DNA of 64,000 nt from Betaproteobacteria bacterium (GCA_016791265.1 JAEUMY010000004.1:1-64000), one strand, 5' to 3'; counted from the stretch's first letter, positions 8,214 to 20,027 are shown. Notes: generated by a model not told the origin, from the sequence alone. Numbers and translations: made by a program.

Positions 8214-8842
8214 CAGAACGCCAGCCGCGATTGCGCGAGTGCGGCGCGCACAGGCGCGAAACTCACGCGATGAATGGGACATGGCCCGTGCCGTTTCAGC
8301 GCCGCCAGATGCTCCGCCGTGCCATAGCCCTTGTGACGGGCGAAACCGTAGTCGGGATAGCGGGCATCCCAGGCCAGCATTTCTTCGTCGCGGGCCACCT
8401 TGGCGAGGATCGATGCGGCCGAGATGGCGGGCACGAGGCGATCCCCCTCGACCATCGCGCGTGCGGGACACGACACGGCGGGCACATGCAGCCCATCGAC
8501 GCAAATCTCGGCGGCTGGAATCTTCAACGCGTCGACCGCGCGCTTCATCGCCAGCAGGCTGGCTTGCAGAATGTTGATGCGGTCGATCTCTTCCACCGTC
8601 GCGAACGCGATGGACCAGGCAAGCGAATATTCGCGTATGGCGCCAGCGAGCGACTCTCGTCGGCGCGAGGATAGCTGCTTGGAGTCGGCGAGCCCTGTGA
8701 TGGGGCGGCTGGGATCGAGAATGACCGCGGCGGCGTACACGGCGCCAGCGAGCGGACCGCGCCCGGCTTCGTCGACGCCCGCGAGCGTCGGGCCGGCGGC
8801 GGCGCCGGTGACGGCGCGCTCACGCGTGCGCGGCGCGGGCAT
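8213..8842 (-). CDS. rnhB: Ribonuclease HII
   Basis: A 209-aa enzyme that nicks RNA in RNA/DNA hybrids and removes single misincorporated ribonucleotides. Signatures are [19 protein letters not shown] (first catalytic Asp-Glu), DSKQLS, CVDG, and SILAKVARD with the last catalytic Asp. ATG 8842 gives MPAPRTRER and overlaps the lpxB end by 23 bases; the upstream extension looks like lpxB read in another frame. The iterated palindrome occurs as EYS at 8623. Confidence 0.95.
   Translation of the reverse strand: MPAPRTRERAVTGAAAGPTLAGVDEAGRGPLAGAVYAAAVILDPSRPITGLADSKQLSSRRRESLAGAIREYSLAWSIAFATVEEIDRINILQASLLAMKRAVDALKIPAAEICVDGLHVPAVSCPARAMVEGDRLVPAISAASILAKVARDEEMLAWDARYPDYGFARHKGYGTAEHLAALKRHGPCPIHRVSFAPVRAALAQSRLAF
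8623..8634. repeat. Iterated palindrome in rnhB
   Basis: Read as EYS (IREYSLAW). Confidence 0.9.
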
Positions 8843-10025
8843 GGACAGGTGGTTGCGCCGCGCCGCGCGGAGCGCCGCGCGCGTCCAGCCAGTGCGCGAG
8901 CACCTCGCGCAATCGCTCGGCATTGTCCTGGCGCAGGCTCTGGTGCATCGCCTCGAACGCCCCGGTCATGGCCTCGCGCGCGCGCTTGTGCTGCCAGAGG
9001 TTGGCGAGCGCCTGCGCCAGATTCTCCGGGGTCGCGTCGTCCTGCAGAATCTCCGGCACGATGAACTGGCCTGCGAGAATATTGGGCAGACCGACGTAGG
9101 GCAATAGCGCCTTCTTCTTCATCATGCGCCACGTGACCGGTGACATGCGGTAGGTGATGACATGCGGGCAGCGCAGCAGCGCGGCTTCCAGCGTGGCGGT
9201 GCCGCTCGCCACGAGGGCCACGTCGGCCGCGGCCAAGGCCAACTGAGAATGACCGAAGAGAATCTGCACCGGCAGGTCGCGCGCGCCGCGCACATAGCGC
9301 GCCTCGTCGAAGTGGTCACGGGTCTCGCGGGTCGCCAGCGGCACGAGAAAGCGCGCGTCTGGGAAGCGGCTGGCGAGAAGCTTGATGGTGTCGATGAACA
9401 GGTCGGTGTGATAGTCGAGCTCGGTCTGCCGGCTGCCCGGCAGAAGCGCGAAGTACTGGCCCTCGGGCTTCAGCTTCAACTGCTCGCGCGCCTCTTCGCG
9501 CTGCGCATTCTCGCGGGTCGGCATCGGCACGGCATCGGCGATGGGATGGCCGACATAACTCACCGGAATCCCGGCCTGCTCGTAGATGGCCGCCTCGAAC
9601 GGAAAAATGGTGAGCATGCGCGTCACCGCGGCCTTGATGGCGTGAATGCGCTCGGGACGCCACGCCCACAGCGACGGGCTGACGTAGTGAACCGCCGGAA
9701 TGCCAGCGGCCTTGAGCGACCGCTCCAGTGCGAGATTGAAGTCCGGCGCGTCGATGCCGATGAAGAGCGCCGGCCGCTCGGCCAGAAGGCGCGCTTTCAG
9801 ACCGCGGCGAATGGCGATCAGCTCGCGCAGATTCTTCAACACCTCGACATAGCCACGCACCGCCAGCTTTTCCATCGAGTACCACGACGTGGCACCAGCC
9901 GCCTGCATGCGAGGGCCCGCGATGCCGACAAACTCCGCATCCGGCCAACGCGCTTTCAAGGCATCGATCAATCCCCGACCCAGAAGATCGCCGGAGGCTT
10001 CGCCGGCGACAATGCCGATCTTCAT
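8820..10025 (-). CDS. lpxB: Lipid-A-disaccharide synthase
   Basis: A 401-aa GT19 glycosyltransferase that joins UDP-2,3-diacylglucosamine to lipid X to form the lipid A disaccharide at the inner membrane. The N-terminus [19 protein letters not shown] is the family signature; LLPGSRQTE and [12 protein letters not shown] are typical of the nucleotide-sugar half. It begins with ATGA overlapping the lpxA stop, and its 3' end overlaps rnhB. Confidence 0.97.
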   Translation of the reverse strand: MKIGIVAGEASGDLLGRGLIDALKARWPDAEFVGIAGPRMQAAGATSWYSMEKLAVRGYVEVLKNLRELIAIRRGLKARLLAERPALFIGIDAPDFNLALERSLKAAGIPAVHYVSPSLWAWRPERIHAIKAAVTRMLTIFPFEAAIYEQAGIPVSYVGHPIADAVPMPTRENAQREEAREQLKLKPEGQYFALLPGSRQTELDYHTDLFIDTIKLLASRFPDARFLVPLATRETRDHFDEARYVRGARDLPVQILFGHSQLALAAADVALVASGTATLEAALLRCPHVITYRMSPVTWRMMKKKALLPYVGLPNILAGQFIVPEILQDDATPENLAQALANLWQHKRAREAMTGAFEAMHQSLRQDNAERLREVLAHWLDARGAPRGAAQPPVHARAAHA

Positions 10026-10801
10026 CGCACGATGCCGCGCGTGGAGGTTTCGAGAAAGTCCGCCAATGCGGCGACCTCTTCGGAACCAGCGGCCTCGGCG
10101 CGCAACGCCGCCTTGGCATCGGCGAAGCTGAGTCCCGCCTTGTACAAAGTCTTGTAGGCCCGCTTCAGCGCGGCAATGCCCTCCGGCGTGAAGCCGCGCC
10201 GCTTCAACCCCTCGCTGTTGACGCCGTAAGGCGCCAGCGGATTGCCACCCACCATGATGTAGGTGGGAATGTCCTGCAGCACGACGCTCGCCACACCGGT
10301 CATGACATGCGCGCCGATGCGAACGAACTGATGCACGCCCGTGAATCCGCCCAGCGTGGCCCAGTCACCGATATGCACATGGCCGGCGAGTTGCGTGGAG
10401 TTGGCGATGGTGGTGCGATTGCCGACGACGCAGTCATGCGCGATATGCACGTAGGCCATGATCCAGTTGTCGTCACCCACGGTGGTGACACCGGTGTCCT
10501 GGATGGTGCCGCGATTGATGGAGACGTACTCGCGGATGGTGTTGCGGTCGCCGATGATGAGCCGCGTTGGCTCGCCCTTGTATTTCTTGTCCTGATTCGC
10601 TTCGCCGATGGACGCGAAGTGGAAGATGCGGTTCTCTTCGCCGATCACCGTGTGGCCCGTGATGATGTTGTGCGCGCCGATGGTCGTGTTGGCGCCGATC
10701 TCGACGTGCGCGTCGATGACGCTGTACGGGCCCACGCTCACACCATCGGCGAGCTTCGCCGACGGGTTCACGATTGCCGTGGGATGAATCGTCGTGCCCA
10801 T
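10022..10801 (-). CDS. lpxA: UDP-N-acetylglucosamine O-acyltransferase
   Basis: A 259-aa left-handed beta-helix acyltransferase that starts lipid A synthesis. Hexapeptide repeats run from [13 protein letters not shown] onward, with catalytic-region [10 protein letters not shown] and [13 protein letters not shown]. The start MGTTIHPTA (ATG 10801) overlaps the fabZ stop by one base (TGATG); an upstream extension would only repeat the fabZ end in another frame. Length matches the family (about 260 aa). Confidence 0.97.
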   Translation of the reverse strand: MGTTIHPTAIVNPSAKLADGVSVGPYSVIDAHVEIGANTTIGAHNIITGHTVIGEENRIFHFASIGEANQDKKYKGEPTRLIIGDRNTIREYVSINRGTIQDTGVTTVGDDNWIMAYVHIAHDCVVGNRTTIANSTQLAGHVHIGDWATLGGFTGVHQFVRIGAHVMTGVASVVLQDIPTYIMVGGNPLAPYGVNSEGLKRRGFTPEGIAALKRAYKTLYKAGLSFADAKAALRAEAAGSEEVAALADFLETSTRGIVR

Positions 10802-11274
10802 CAGGCGGCCTGGCCTTCCGGCTTGTTGTCGAGGCGGCGCTGGGTACACATGAGTTCGGCTTCCGACACCACCTGGCCGTCCACCTTGGCGACACCGCTG
10901 TACTTGAACAGGCCGCGCTTGGAGCCCAGCAGCGCCACTTCGAGGTGAAGCTGATCACCGGGCACCACCGGCTTCTTGAAACGGGCGCCGTCGATGCCGA
11001 CAAAGTAGTACACCGAACTGCCGTCATTCTCCTGGCCGCTCGACCGGAGCGACAGGAAGCAGGCCGCCTGCGCCATGGCTTCGATGATGAGTACGCCCGG
11101 CATGACCGCGTAGTGCGGGAAGTGCCCCTGAAAAAACGGCTCGTTCACGGTGACGTTCTTGATCGCCACGATGCGCGTGTCCGCCTCGAACTCCACGACG
11201 CGATCCAGCAGGAGCAGCGGATAGCGGTGCGGCAGGTAGCGCTTGATTTCCTCGATGTCGATATTGACGTTCAC
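10801..11274 (-). CDS. fabZ: 3-hydroxyacyl-ACP dehydratase
   Basis: A 157-aa hot-dog-fold dehydratase of fatty acid elongation. It carries [13 protein letters not shown] and the active-site segment [26 protein letters not shown] split by the helix, with His and Glu. The start is GTG 11274 ([19 protein letters not shown]), preceded by AGGGGGA and overlapping the lpxD stop as GTGA. The gene sits in its usual place between lpxD and lpxA. Confidence 0.95.
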   Translation of the reverse strand: MNVNIDIEEIKRYLPHRYPLLLLDRVVEFEADTRIVAIKNVTVNEPFFQGHFPHYAVMPGVLIIEAMAQAACFLSLRSSGQENDGSSVYYFVGIDGARFKKPVVPGDQLHLEVALLGSKRGLFKYSGVAKVDGQVVSEAELMCTQRRLDNKPEGQAA

Positions 11275-12293
11275 GACTTTTCCCCCTGGTTGATCTTCTT
11301 CACCGTGGCGGCCATCTCGCCCAGGCGACGGAGCTGGCTGGCGTTTCTGAGCCAGTCCTCGTGCTTCATGAACGGCATGACCGAGGTGTAGGTGCCGGGC
11401 TCGGTGATGGACTTGGTGATCAGCGTCATCGCTGAAATGGTGCAGCGATCCGCCACGTCCAGATGGCCGAGGATGATGGCGCCGCCGCCCACCATGCAAT
11501 GGCTGCCGATGCGAGCACTCCCCGCCACGCCGACGCATCCCGCCATCGCGGTGTGGTCGCCGATGACCACGTTGTGACCGATCTGAATCTGGTTGTCCAG
11601 TTTCACGCCATTGCCGATGACGGTGTCATCCAGCGCGCCGCGGTCGATGGTCGTATTGGCGCCGATCTCGACATCATCGCCAATCAGCACACGGCCGGTC
11701 TGCGGAATTTTGACCCAACCGCCGGCGGGCCCGGCGAAATCGGGCGCGAAACCGAAACCATCCGCGCCGATGACCACACCGCTGTGGACGATGCAGCGTG
11801 CGCCGAGCTTGCAGCCGTCCGCCACGGTCACGCGCGCCGCGAGGCGCGTGCCCGCGCCGATCTCAGCACCCTCGCCGATGTGGCAGCCGGGGCCGACGCG
11901 CGCGCCGTCGCCGATGACCGCGCCCGCGCCCACCGACGCGAATTCGGCGATGCTGGCCGATGCCGCGACCTCCGCACCCGCATGCACGACGGCGGCGGGA
12001 TGCACCCCTTGCGAATATTCGCGTGGGGGCGAAAAGCGTTGCGCCACGCGGGCGAAGTAGGCGTAGGGATTGCGGGTGATGATGCGCGGCAGCGTGGTCG
12101 CATCGCGGTCCGCGTCGGACAGAATCACCGCGCCCGCCTGGCAGGCGGCCAGCTTGGCGCGGTACTTGGGATTGGCGAGAAAGGTGATCTGGTTCGGCGA
12201 GGCCGATTCCATCGCGCCGACCGCGACGATGTCCACGTCGGCATCGCCCGCGATTTCGCCGCCCAGTTCACGCACCAATTCGCCAAGTTTCAT
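11271..12293 (-). CDS. lpxD: UDP-3-O-(3-hydroxyacyl)glucosamine N-acyltransferase
   Basis: A 340-aa trimeric acyltransferase for the third step of lipid A synthesis. An N-terminal uridine-binding domain ([17 protein letters not shown]) is followed by hexapeptide repeats and the catalytic-loop segment [19 protein letters not shown], with the conserved His. The iterated palindrome occurs as EYS in the linker between the domains (PPREYSQGV), a variable position in the family. Confidence 0.97.
   Translation of the reverse strand: MKLGELVRELGGEIAGDADVDIVAVGAMESASPNQITFLANPKYRAKLAACQAGAVILSDADRDATTLPRIITRNPYAYFARVAQRFSPPREYSQGVHPAAVVHAGAEVAASASIAEFASVGAGAVIGDGARVGPGCHIGEGAEIGAGTRLAARVTVADGCKLGARCIVHSGVVIGADGFGFAPDFAGPAGGWVKIPQTGRVLIGDDVEIGANTTIDRGALDDTVIGNGVKLDNQIQIGHNVVIGDHTAMAGCVGVAGSARIGSHCMVGGGAIILGHLDVADRCTISAMTLITKSITEPGTYTSVMPFMKHEDWLRNASQLRRLGEMAATVKKINQGEKS
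12011..12022. repeat. Iterated palindrome in lpxD
   Basis: Read as EYS in the inter-domain linker. Confidence 0.9.
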
Positions 12294-12323
12294 GCGCGCG
12301 CCGCGGCGGAATCGCCGCCTGGA

Positions 12324-12842
12324 TTACTTGTCCGCCAAAGCCTTGATCACCTTGTCGGTGATGTCGATCTTGGCGCTGGCGAAGACGGCTTCCTGAAGGA
12401 TGAGATCGAACCTCTCCTTCTCGGCGATCTCGTTGACCACCTTGGTGGCCTTTTCCTGAATGGAGGCCAATTCCTCATTGCGACGCAGATTCAGGTCTTC
12501 GCGGAATTCGCGCGACAGGCGCTGAAAGTCGCGGTCGATCTGCTGCAACTGGCGATCCTTCTCGCGGCGATCGGAATCCGACATGGTCACGCCGTCTTTC
12601 TGGATTTGGGTCTGCAGATCACGCGCCTGCTTCTCCAGCTTGTCCAGCTCGGACTTGCGCGGCGCGAATTCTTTCTCGAGCTTGGCCTGGGCGCGCTTGG
12701 CCGGGCCGGAGTCGCGCAGCACGCGTTCGGTATTGACGAAGCCGACCTTGATGTCGGCGGCTCGCGCGTCGGCGGCGAAGCCGGCGGCGACCACCGTTGC
12801 GGTCAGCGCCGCGGCGACAAAATTGAATGAATGATGTCTCAC
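12324..12842 (-). CDS. skp: Periplasmic chaperone Skp/OmpH
   Basis: A 172-aa exported chaperone that holds unfolded outer-membrane proteins for BamA. The start is taken as GTG 12842 (VRHHSFNF), five bases after GGAGAG; the signal peptide ends near ARA-ADIK. The mature part is typical: DIKVGFVNTERVLRDSGPA, then a long charged coiled coil of the jellyfish-like arms. It lies between bamA and lpxD, as in most proteobacteria. Confidence 0.93.
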   Translation of the reverse strand: MRHHSFNFVAAALTATVVAAGFAADARAADIKVGFVNTERVLRDSGPAKRAQAKLEKEFAPRKSELDKLEKQARDLQTQIQKDGVTMSDSDRREKDRQLQQIDRDFQRLSREFREDLNLRRNEELASIQEKATKVVNEIAEKERFDLILQEAVFASAKIDITDKVIKALADK

Positions 12843-12880
12843 GAAACTCTCCTTCCCACGGGACGCGACTGTCCCGACCA

Positions 12881-15160
12881 TCAGAATACCCTGCCCAGCA
12901 GGAACTGGAAGCGCTCGATCTGGTCCCCTTCCTTGCTGCGCACCGGGCGTGCCAGGCTGAAGCGAAGCGGGCCCACGGGCGAATACCAGCTCACCGCCAC
13001 GCCGACCGAGGCGCGGAATTCGTCGAACGTGACCTTCTGGTCGCGCGCGAACACGTTGCCGAAATCGAGGAACGCCGAGGCACGCACCGACTTGTCGGCC
13101 TTCACGCCGGGAAGCGGCGCCAGAAGTTCGAAATTGCCAACCACGCGCCGATTGCCGCCAAGCACATCGCCGTTCACATCGCGCGGGCCGAGCGAGCTCG
13201 ATTCGAAGCCGCGAATGGAGTCGACGCCACCGGCATAGAAGTTCTTGAAGAAGGGCAGCGGCTTGCCGCCGTAGCCTTGGGCGTAGCCGAGTTCACCGTT
13301 CAGTGACAGCACGATGCCGGCGAAGAGCGGGCGCAGATACTGCTGACGGAAATTGGCGCGGACAAATTTGAGATCACCGCCCGGCAAGCCCACCTCGAGG
13401 CTGAATTCGCTCAACATGCCCTTGGTCGGGAACTGGACGCTGTCGCGTGTATCGCGGGCGAATCCAACCGTGCCGCGCAGGGTGCTGTTGGTGGCGCCGA
13501 ACGCGTCGACAAAGTCCGCATAACGCGGCGGGCTGGAGGCATCCAGCACGAGGGTCGTGCGCTCAATACCGAGCCCGAAGTTGACGTTGTCGTACTCGGT
13601 CACCGGTACGCTGAAGCGCACTCCGGCGCCGGTGGAGTTGGACTGATAGGTGCCGACGACAAGACCGGATGAATCCAGTTCGCGCCGATAGAGGTCGAAG
13701 CCGCGCGCCACCCCATCCACCGTCCAGTACGGATTGAGATAGGAAATGGCGTAGGTCCTGTTGACACTGCCGCTGTTGATCGCGAAAGACAACTGATTGC
13801 CCGTGCCGAAAATGTTCGCCTGGGCGACGGACGCGGACACGGTGAAACGGTCCTGGCTGGAGTAGCCGACGCCAAACTGGAGCTGGCCGGTGTTGCGTTC
13901 CTTCACGGTCAGAGTGAGATCGACCTGATCCTGCGTGCCCGCCACCTGCGGCGACTCGATGTTGACTTCTTCGAAGAAGCCGGTGCGCTCGAGACGCTCC
14001 TTGGAGCGATTCACCTTCTCGATGGAGTACCAGCCGGACTCCAACTGGCGCAGCTCGCGGCGGATGACCTCATCACGCGTGCGCTGGTTGCCGACGATGT
14101 TGATGCGGCGCACATACACACGCCTGCCCGGATCGACAAACAGGGTGAAGGCGGCGATCCGCTTGTCCTTGTCGAGATCCGGCACCGGATTCACGTTGGC
14201 GAAGGAGTAGCCATCGTTGCCCAGCCGGTCCGTGATGGACTTGACCGAATCGACAATCTTCTTTCGCGAGAAAGTCTCGCCTTCCTTGAACTGGAGGAGC
14301 CGGGTGAGATCGGCTTCCGGCACCTTGAGATCGCCGCTGAACTTGACGCCGCCGATCTTGTAGACCGGGCCCTCGGTCAGGGCGATGGTAATGTAGATTT
14401 TCTCCTTGTCCGGCGTGATCGACACCTGGGTGGAGTCGATGTTGAATTCCAGGTAGCCGCGGTCGAGGTAGTACGACCGCAGCTTCTCCAGATCGCCGGA
14501 GAGCTTCTGCTTGGAGTACTGGTTGTCCTTGGTGAAGAACGAGAACCAGCCGCCGGTGGAGAGCTCAAACTCCTTCCGGAGCGTGCTCTCGGATATCGCT
14601 GAATTGCCGATGATGCTGATGTCAACGATGCGCGCATCGGCACCTTCGTCGATGTTGAAGGCGAGCGAAACACGGTTGCGTTCAAGCGGCGTGATGGTGG
14701 TGGTCACCTTGGCCGAGTAGAAACCGCGGCTCGTGTACTGGCGCTTGATTTCCTTTTCCGCGCGGTCGAGCAGCGAGCGGTCGAAGATCTTGGCTTCGGA
14801 GATGCCGACGTTCTTCAATCCATCGGTCAGGTTTTCCTTGGTGAATTCCTTGGAGCCTTCGATGGTGATGCCCGCGATGGCGGGACGCTCCTGCACGAAC
14901 ACGACCAGCACATCGTTTTCGGCTTCGAGGCGCACATCGGAATAAAACCCCGTGGCATAGAGCGCGCGAATGGCCTCGGCGGCCTTCTCGTCGGTCATGC
15001 GGTCGCCGACCTTGACCGGGAGATAGCTGAAAACGGTGCCGGCATCGGTGCGCTGCACGCCCTCCACGCGGATGTCGCGGATGACGAAAGGCTGGATGGC
15101 GAGGACTGCGCCTGACCAAAGCAACGTCAAGGCAAGGAAAATACGGGGCAGAAAATGCAT
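12881..15160 (-). CDS. bamA: Outer membrane protein assembly factor
   Basis: A 759-aa Omp85 protein, the core of the BAM complex that inserts beta-barrel proteins. A signal peptide (MHFLPRIFLALTLLWSGAVLA) precedes POTRA 1 (VIRDIRVEGVQRTD), with five POTRA domains to about residue 420, then the barrel with GGVDSIRGFESSSLGPRD and the C-terminal FLLGRVF. ATG 15160 is chosen for the signal peptide; a longer frame to 15232 exists. It contains no copy of the iterated palindrome despite its length. Confidence 0.97.
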   Translation of the reverse strand: MHFLPRIFLALTLLWSGAVLAIQPFVIRDIRVEGVQRTDAGTVFSYLPVKVGDRMTDEKAAEAIRALYATGFYSDVRLEAENDVLVVFVQERPAIAGITIEGSKEFTKENLTDGLKNVGISEAKIFDRSLLDRAEKEIKRQYTSRGFYSAKVTTTITPLERNRVSLAFNIDEGADARIVDISIIGNSAISESTLRKEFELSTGGWFSFFTKDNQYSKQKLSGDLEKLRSYYLDRGYLEFNIDSTQVSITPDKEKIYITIALTEGPVYKIGGVKFSGDLKVPEADLTRLLQFKEGETFSRKKIVDSVKSITDRLGNDGYSFANVNPVPDLDKDKRIAAFTLFVDPGRRVYVRRINIVGNQRTRDEVIRRELRQLESGWYSIEKVNRSKERLERTGFFEEVNIESPQVAGTQDQVDLTLTVKERNTGQLQFGVGYSSQDRFTVSASVAQANIFGTGNQLSFAINSGSVNRTYAISYLNPYWTVDGVARGFDLYRRELDSSGLVVGTYQSNSTGAGVRFSVPVTEYDNVNFGLGIERTTLVLDASSPPRYADFVDAFGATNSTLRGTVGFARDTRDSVQFPTKGMLSEFSLEVGLPGGDLKFVRANFRQQYLRPLFAGIVLSLNGELGYAQGYGGKPLPFFKNFYAGGVDSIRGFESSSLGPRDVNGDVLGGNRRVVGNFELLAPLPGVKADKSVRASAFLDFGNVFARDQKVTFDEFRASVGVAVSWYSPVGPLRFSLARPVRSKEGDQIERFQFLLGRVF

Positions 15161-15191
15161 GAAGGGATGGCTTCCGGCTGAGCGAGAGGGT

Positions 15192-16550
15192 TCAGCCCGC
15201 AATGAGTCGGTGAATATCGTTGTAAATGGCAAACGCGGTCAGGCCCAGCAGCACGAACACACCCACTTGCTGGCCAGCCTCAATGACGCGTTGCGAGACG
15301 GGACTGCCCTTGAAAAGTTCGATCAAATAATACACCAACTGCCCCCCATCCAGCACCGGGATGGGCAGCAGGTTCAGCACACCGATGCTGATTGAGATCA
15401 AGGCGAGAAACGTGAGATACGTCAGCATGCCTTGGCGCACCGATTGGCCGGCGTAATCGGCGATGCTGATCGGGCCGGAAAGATTCTTCCATGAGAGATC
15501 GCCGGTGATCATCTTGCCCAGCATGGACAGGCTGAATACGGACATGTCCCAGAGCTTCACAACCGACTTGCCAACCGCCTCGACGGGTCCCGCGCGGACA
15601 GTGATGAAGTAGTCCTCCGGCAAGGGTGGCGGACTGATGCCAATGCGGCCGACCGGCTTGCCCGCGCCATCCTTCTGCGCCTGGGGAACGAGCGAAACTT
15701 CCAGTGTCGTGTCGCCGCGCTGAATCTTGAGCCGCACGACTTCACCCGCGCGCGCGCCGATGAGTTTCGCCATGTCTTCCCATCGTCGCACTTCGACGCC
15801 ATCCACTGTCAGCACCCGGTCGCCGGCGACGAGGCCGGCACCCGCCGCGGGCAGACCCGGCTGGACGAAACTTGCAACAGGCTCGATGCGAGGCCGCCAT
15901 GCCGAGAGACCGACTTTCGACAGGAAGTCACGGTCGATATCCTCCTTGGTGACTTCGCCGAGCGAGACCGTGCGGATGCGCTGAACGCCAGCCTGGTCGG
16001 TGATCGTGAGCGCCACATCACCGCGTTCCACCGCGCGTTGCAACAGCATCCAGCGCAAGTCCTGCCAGGTCGTGACAGCCTCGCCATTGACCTGAGTGAC
16101 GAGATCGCGCTCCTGCACGCCAGCGACAGCGGCGGCGGTCCCGAGCTGAGGCGCACCCAGGAATGGCCGGAGGCCAGGCATGCCATTCACGAAGAGCGCC
16201 CAGTAGACCACGCCGGCCAGCAGGAAATTGGCCATGGGGCCGGCCAGCACGATGGCGATGCGCTTGCCGACCGACTGGCGGCTGAACGTGCGCGGCAACT
16301 GATCCGGCGTCGCCTCCTCGTCCTGCGCATCAAGCATGCGCACATAGCCGCCGAGAGGGATGGCGGCGACCACCCACTCGGTGCGGTCCGGTCCGAAACG
16401 GCGCAGCCACAGCGCAGGACCGAATCCGATGGAGAAGCGCAGGATGCGCACATTGAAAAGTCGCGCCACGCTGTAGTGTCCCAGCTCATGCACCGTCACC
16501 AGAAGACCGACGGCGACGATGAAGGCGAGAATGGCGGTGAAGACTGTCAT
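15192..16550 (-). CDS. rseP: RIP metalloprotease
   Basis: A 452-aa site-2-type intramembrane protease that cleaves the anti-sigma factor RseA and leftover signal peptides. The zinc motif HELGH lies at residues 21-25 in the first membrane helix, followed by the GFGPALW segment, two PDZ domains (about 115-290) and the C-terminal [12 protein letters not shown] motif (LDG active-site half). It overlaps dxr as ATGA and precedes bamA, the standard order. Confidence 0.97.
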   Translation of the reverse strand: MTVFTAILAFIVAVGLLVTVHELGHYSVARLFNVRILRFSIGFGPALWLRRFGPDRTEWVVAAIPLGGYVRMLDAQDEEATPDQLPRTFSRQSVGKRIAIVLAGPMANFLLAGVVYWALFVNGMPGLRPFLGAPQLGTAAAVAGVQERDLVTQVNGEAVTTWQDLRWMLLQRAVERGDVALTITDQAGVQRIRTVSLGEVTKEDIDRDFLSKVGLSAWRPRIEPVASFVQPGLPAAGAGLVAGDRVLTVDGVEVRRWEDMAKLIGARAGEVVRLKIQRGDTTLEVSLVPQAQKDGAGKPVGRIGISPPPLPEDYFITVRAGPVEAVGKSVVKLWDMSVFSLSMLGKMITGDLSWKNLSGPISIADYAGQSVRQGMLTYLTFLALISISIGVLNLLPIPVLDGGQLVYYLIELFKGSPVSQRVIEAGQQVGVFVLLGLTAFAIYNDIHRLIAG

Positions 16551-17761
16551 GGCGTCGAGGCGAATATTCGCGACATCACGCTGCGCGAGGCGACCTCACG
16601 CGCGGACCGGTCTGCCGCGTACACGGCATCGAGGTCGGGCAGCTCTTCGACCGGCAGCTCATCGAGCACGGACTTGACCACATCGGCGATGCGCATGAAA
16701 GGCAGGCGTTGATCCAAAAACGCTTCGACCGCGACTTCGTTGGCGGCGTTCAGCAGTGTCGGGGCGCCGCCACCGCGCAGCATGGCCTCTCGGGCCAGCT
16801 TGAGGCAGGGAAAACGCGTCTCATCCGGCGCCTCGAAATCCAGTCGACCCGAACGAGTGAGGTCGAGCGGCGCGACACCGGCATCAATGCGTTCCGGCCA
16901 GGCCATCGCGCACGCGATCGGCGTGCGCATGTCGGGATTGCCCAACTGCGCCAAGACCGAGCCATCGTGATACGACACCATGGAGTGAATGATGCTCTGA
17001 GGATGGATGAGCACCTCGACCTGATCGGGCGCCGCGTTGAACAACCAGCGCGCCTCGATGACTTCCAGACCTTTGTTCATCATGGTGGCGGAGTCGACGG
17101 AAATCTTGCGCCCCATGACCCAGTTGGGATGCGCGCAGGCCTCGTCCGGCGTGACCGACTGCAAGGCATCAAGCGGCAGCGTGCGGAAGGGTCCGCCTGA
17201 GGCGGTGAGGATGATCTTTCGCACCCCCGCCCGGTCCAGCCCCTCTCGAAAATTCACCGGCAGCGCCTGGAAAATCGCATTGTGCTCGCTGTCGATGGGC
17301 AGCAGCAGCGCACCCGCCCGTCGCGCCGCCTGCATGAACAGCGGACCGGACATCACCAGCGCCTCCTTGTTGGCGAGCAGCACCGTCTTGCCGGCCTCGA
17401 CCGCCGCCAACGTGGCGGGCAGACCGGCCGCGCCAACGATCGCGGCCATGATCATGTCCGCGTCCGCGTGCGCCGCCACTTGGGCGAGATGCGTCGGCGT
17501 ATCCATGACCTCGATGTCTTGCAATCCCCGCGCAGTCAACGCCTCTCTGGTCCGTGCCGCACGCTCGGCGTCCGGCACGGCGACGATGCGCGGCTTGAAC
17601 TCGACACACTGGGCCACCAGAAGATCGATGTTCCGATGCGCCGTCAGCGCAAGCACGCTGAAGCGGTCCGGGTGACGGCGGATGACATCCAACGTGCTGG
17701 TGCCGATGCTGCCGGTGGAGCCCAGGATAACGACGTTGCGCTGACGGAGGGTTGCAGTCAT
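16547..17761 (-). CDS. dxr: 1-deoxy-D-xylulose-5-phosphate reductoisomerase
   Basis: A 404-aa NADPH enzyme making 2-C-methylerythritol 4-phosphate in the MEP isoprenoid pathway. Signatures are [18 protein letters not shown] (NADPH binding, about residues 9-26), [21 protein letters not shown] and [13 protein letters not shown]. The product feeds uppS, two genes downstream-linked in the same cluster. The last codons are a copy of the iterated palindrome, giving the C-terminus MSRIFASTP. Confidence 0.97.
   Translation of the reverse strand: MTATLRQRNVVILGSTGSIGTSTLDVIRRHPDRFSVLALTAHRNIDLLVAQCVEFKPRIVAVPDAERAARTREALTARGLQDIEVMDTPTHLAQVAAHADADMIMAAIVGAAGLPATLAAVEAGKTVLLANKEALVMSGPLFMQAARRAGALLLPIDSEHNAIFQALPVNFREGLDRAGVRKIILTASGGPFRTLPLDALQSVTPDEACAHPNWVMGRKISVDSATMMNKGLEVIEARWLFNAAPDQVEVLIHPQSIIHSMVSYHDGSVLAQLGNPDMRTPIACAMAWPERIDAGVAPLDLTRSGRLDFEAPDETRFPCLKLAREAMLRGGGAPTLLNAANEVAVEAFLDQRLPFMRIADVVKSVLDELPVEELPDLDAVYAADRSAREVASRSVMSRIFASTP
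16560..16571. repeat. Iterated palindrome at the dxr 3' end
   Basis: Read as RIFA four codons before the end. Confidence 0.9.
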
Positions 17762-17765
17762 GACA

Positions 17766-18614
17766 TCACTTCACGGGCAACACGTAGATCAACAGGCCGG
17801 CGATCGGCAGCGCGGCCGTGAGCGCGTCGATGCGATCCAGCACGCCGCCATGTCCGGGAAGCAAAGTGCCGGAATCCTTCACACCGACGCTGCGCTTCAT
17901 CCACGACTCGTAAAGGTCGCCCAGCACGCTCACCGCCGCAAGCGCGAGGAACACGATCGGCAGGCCGAGGCCGAACTTGAGCAAGGGCGCCGCCCATGCG
18001 GCATCGTTGACATACTTCAGCGCGGTGAACCAGCCGAGAAAGTACGCCATGACCAGCACCAGGCCGCCGACCACGCCTTCCCAGGTCTTGTTGGGGCTCA
18101 CGCTAGGTGCCAGCTTGGTCTTGCCGAATGCGCGCCCTGTGAAATAGGCGCCGATGTCGGCGGCGAACACGATGATGATCAGCGTCAGCAGAAGCCAGGG
18201 GCTGGCATCGTGGATCAAGAGAAACGCCGCCCAGGTGGGAAAGACCACCAGCCAACCGGCAATGCCCACGGCCCAGGGACGCGTGGGTCGCCAGGCGCGG
18301 GCGAGCCAGATCGGGACCACGATGAGCCAAAAGAGCGCTGCCAATACGAAGAGGCCCTGGGCGATACGCTCCATGAGCTGAGGCTGCCCGGCTTGCAAAT
18401 AGATGCCAGCGATCAGCAGCGATTGCGCGAGGGTGGCGATCCGGTACGCGGTCGCCTGTCGCGGCGAGAATCCGCAAAACTGCGACCACTCATGACAGGC
18501 CACCAGCACAATCGCCAGCGTGAACGCGTCCCACGCCCAATTGGGAAACCAGAACAATGCCGCGAGAAACAGCGGCAGAATGATGAGCGCGGTGAGAATC
18601 CGGGTGCGCAGCAC
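17766..18614 (-). CDS. cdsA: Phosphatidate cytidylyltransferase
   Basis: A 282-aa polytopic membrane enzyme that makes CDP-diacylglycerol from phosphatidate and CTP. The family signature is near the C-terminus: [12 protein letters not shown] and [20 protein letters not shown]. The start GTG 18614 ([13 protein letters not shown]) lies two bases after the uppS stop; the frame is open further, but only as an antisense-like extension over uppS. About eight membrane segments. Confidence 0.93.
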   Translation of the reverse strand: MLRTRILTALIILPLFLAALFWFPNWAWDAFTLAIVLVACHEWSQFCGFSPRQATAYRIATLAQSLLIAGIYLQAGQPQLMERIAQGLFVLAALFWLIVVPIWLARAWRPTRPWAVGIAGWLVVFPTWAAFLLIHDASPWLLLTLIIIVFAADIGAYFTGRAFGKTKLAPSVSPNKTWEGVVGGLVLVMAYFLGWFTALKYVNDAAWAAPLLKFGLGLPIVFLALAAVSVLGDLYESWMKRSVGVKDSGTLLPGHGGVLDRIDALTAALPIAGLLIYVLPVK

Positions 18615-18616
18615 GG

Positions 18617-19411
18617 TCAGCCGTTGGCGGCCGGCGCGGACTCGGGAAGTGCTGCGCGCAACTGCTCGCTGGTGCGCCCGAAGCGGCGCTCGCGCTGCTG
18701 ATATGACGCCACGGCCTTGTCGAGTTCCGCGCGCCCGAAATCCGGCCACAGCGCATCGGTGAAGTAGAGCTCCGTGTAGGCGAGCTGCCACAGCAAAAAA
18801 TTGCTGATGCGCTGCTCGCCGCCGGTGCGAATGAAGAGGTCGGGCTCGGGCGCATAACTCATGGACAGATGCGGCGTGAATTCCGCCTCGGTAACCGGCG
18901 CCGCAGGATCAGCGCCAGCGATGGCGCGCGCGGCCATGACTTTCTGCATGGCCTGCATCATGTCCCAGCGCCCGCCATAATTGGCGGCGACGGTGAGCGT
19001 CAGAGTGCGATGATTCTCGGTGAGCGATTCGCCGCGTTTCACCAGCTCAACAATGCGCGGGTCGAACGGCGCCAGATCGCCGACCACCTTGAAGCGGATG
19101 TTGTTGGTGTTGAGCTTGCCGACTTCCTGCTCCAGCGCGCGAATGAATAGCTGCATCAACACGGACACTTCGTCCTGCGGACGGCGCCAGTTCTCGCTGG
19201 AAAAGGCGAAGAGCGTGAGGTATTCGATGCCGAGATCGCCGCACGCCTTGACCGTCTCGCGCACCGCCTCCACGCCGCGCTTGTGGCCGGCGACACGCGG
19301 CAGATAGCGCTGCTTGGCCCAGCGGCCATTGCCATCCATGATGATCGCGACGTGGCGAGGCACGGTGAACACCGGGGGAATGGTCTGGGTGGCGCTGGTG
19401 AAGTCGGTCAT
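18617..19411 (-). CDS. uppS: Undecaprenyl diphosphate synthase
   Basis: A 264-aa cis-prenyltransferase that makes the C55 carrier for peptidoglycan and O-antigen. Signatures are [16 protein letters not shown] (catalytic Asp), [10 protein letters not shown] and [23 protein letters not shown] 19411 (MTDFTSATQ) is preferred; an in-frame TTG exists four codons upstream. Confidence 0.96.
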   Translation of the reverse strand: MTDFTSATQTIPPVFTVPRHVAIIMDGNGRWAKQRYLPRVAGHKRGVEAVRETVKACGDLGIEYLTLFAFSSENWRRPQDEVSVLMQLFIRALEQEVGKLNTNNIRFKVVGDLAPFDPRIVELVKRGESLTENHRTLTLTVAANYGGRWDMMQAMQKVMAARAIAGADPAAPVTEAEFTPHLSMSYAPEPDLFIRTGGEQRISNFLLWQLAYTELYFTDALWPDFGRAELDKAVASYQQRERRFGRTSEQLRAALPESAPAANG

Positions 19412-19440
19412 GATCGTTCGCAAGGCAAAGGATCGTGATG

Positions 19441-19998
19441 TCAGATCGACATCAGGTCCTTTTCCTTCTCGGCCACCAGCTTGTCGATCTCGGCGATGGT
19501 CTTGTCGGTCATCTTTTGCACGTCGTCCTGCGCCTTCTTCTCCTCATCTTCGCTGACAGTCTTCTTTTTCAACTCGTCCTTGAGATGCGTATTGGCGTCA
19601 CGCCGCACATTGCGCACGGCCACCTTGGCGTTTTCGCCTTCGCTCTTCACGACCTTGGTGAGCTCCTTGCGGCGCTCCTCGGTGAGCGGGGGCATGGGCA
19701 CGCGGATGATGTCGCCGCTGGTGGCCGGATTCACGCCGAGATCGGAATCGCGAATGGCCTTCTCGACCACGGGCACCATTTTCTTCTCGTAAGGTTGCAC
19801 GGAAATCGTGCGCGCATCGGACAAGGTGAGGTTGGCGACCTGGTTGATGGGCATGGACGAGCCGTAGTAGTCCACATGCAAATGGTCGAGCAGACCCACA
19901 TGGGCGCGTCCCGTGCGCACCTTGGAGAGATCATGCTTCAGGGCCTCGACGCACTTGGCCATTTTCTGTTCGGCGGATTTCTTGATGTCGGCGATCAT
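19441..19998 (-). CDS. frr: Ribosome recycling factor
   Basis: A 185-aa protein that splits the post-termination ribosome with EF-G. ATG 19998 ([20 protein letters not shown]) follows a GGAG-type site and gives exactly the E. coli length. Family signatures include [15 protein letters not shown] and [15 protein letters not shown]. Gene order pyrH-frr-uppS is standard. Confidence 0.97.
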   Translation of the reverse strand: MIADIKKSAEQKMAKCVEALKHDLSKVRTGRAHVGLLDHLHVDYYGSSMPINQVANLTLSDARTISVQPYEKKMVPVVEKAIRDSDLGVNPATSGDIIRVPMPPLTEERRKELTKVVKSEGENAKVAVRNVRRDANTHLKDELKKKTVSEDEEKKAQDDVQKMTDKTIAEIDKLVAEKEKDLMSI

Positions 19999-20027
19999 AT
20001 TCTTGACTCCTCGATGTGACCAACGCC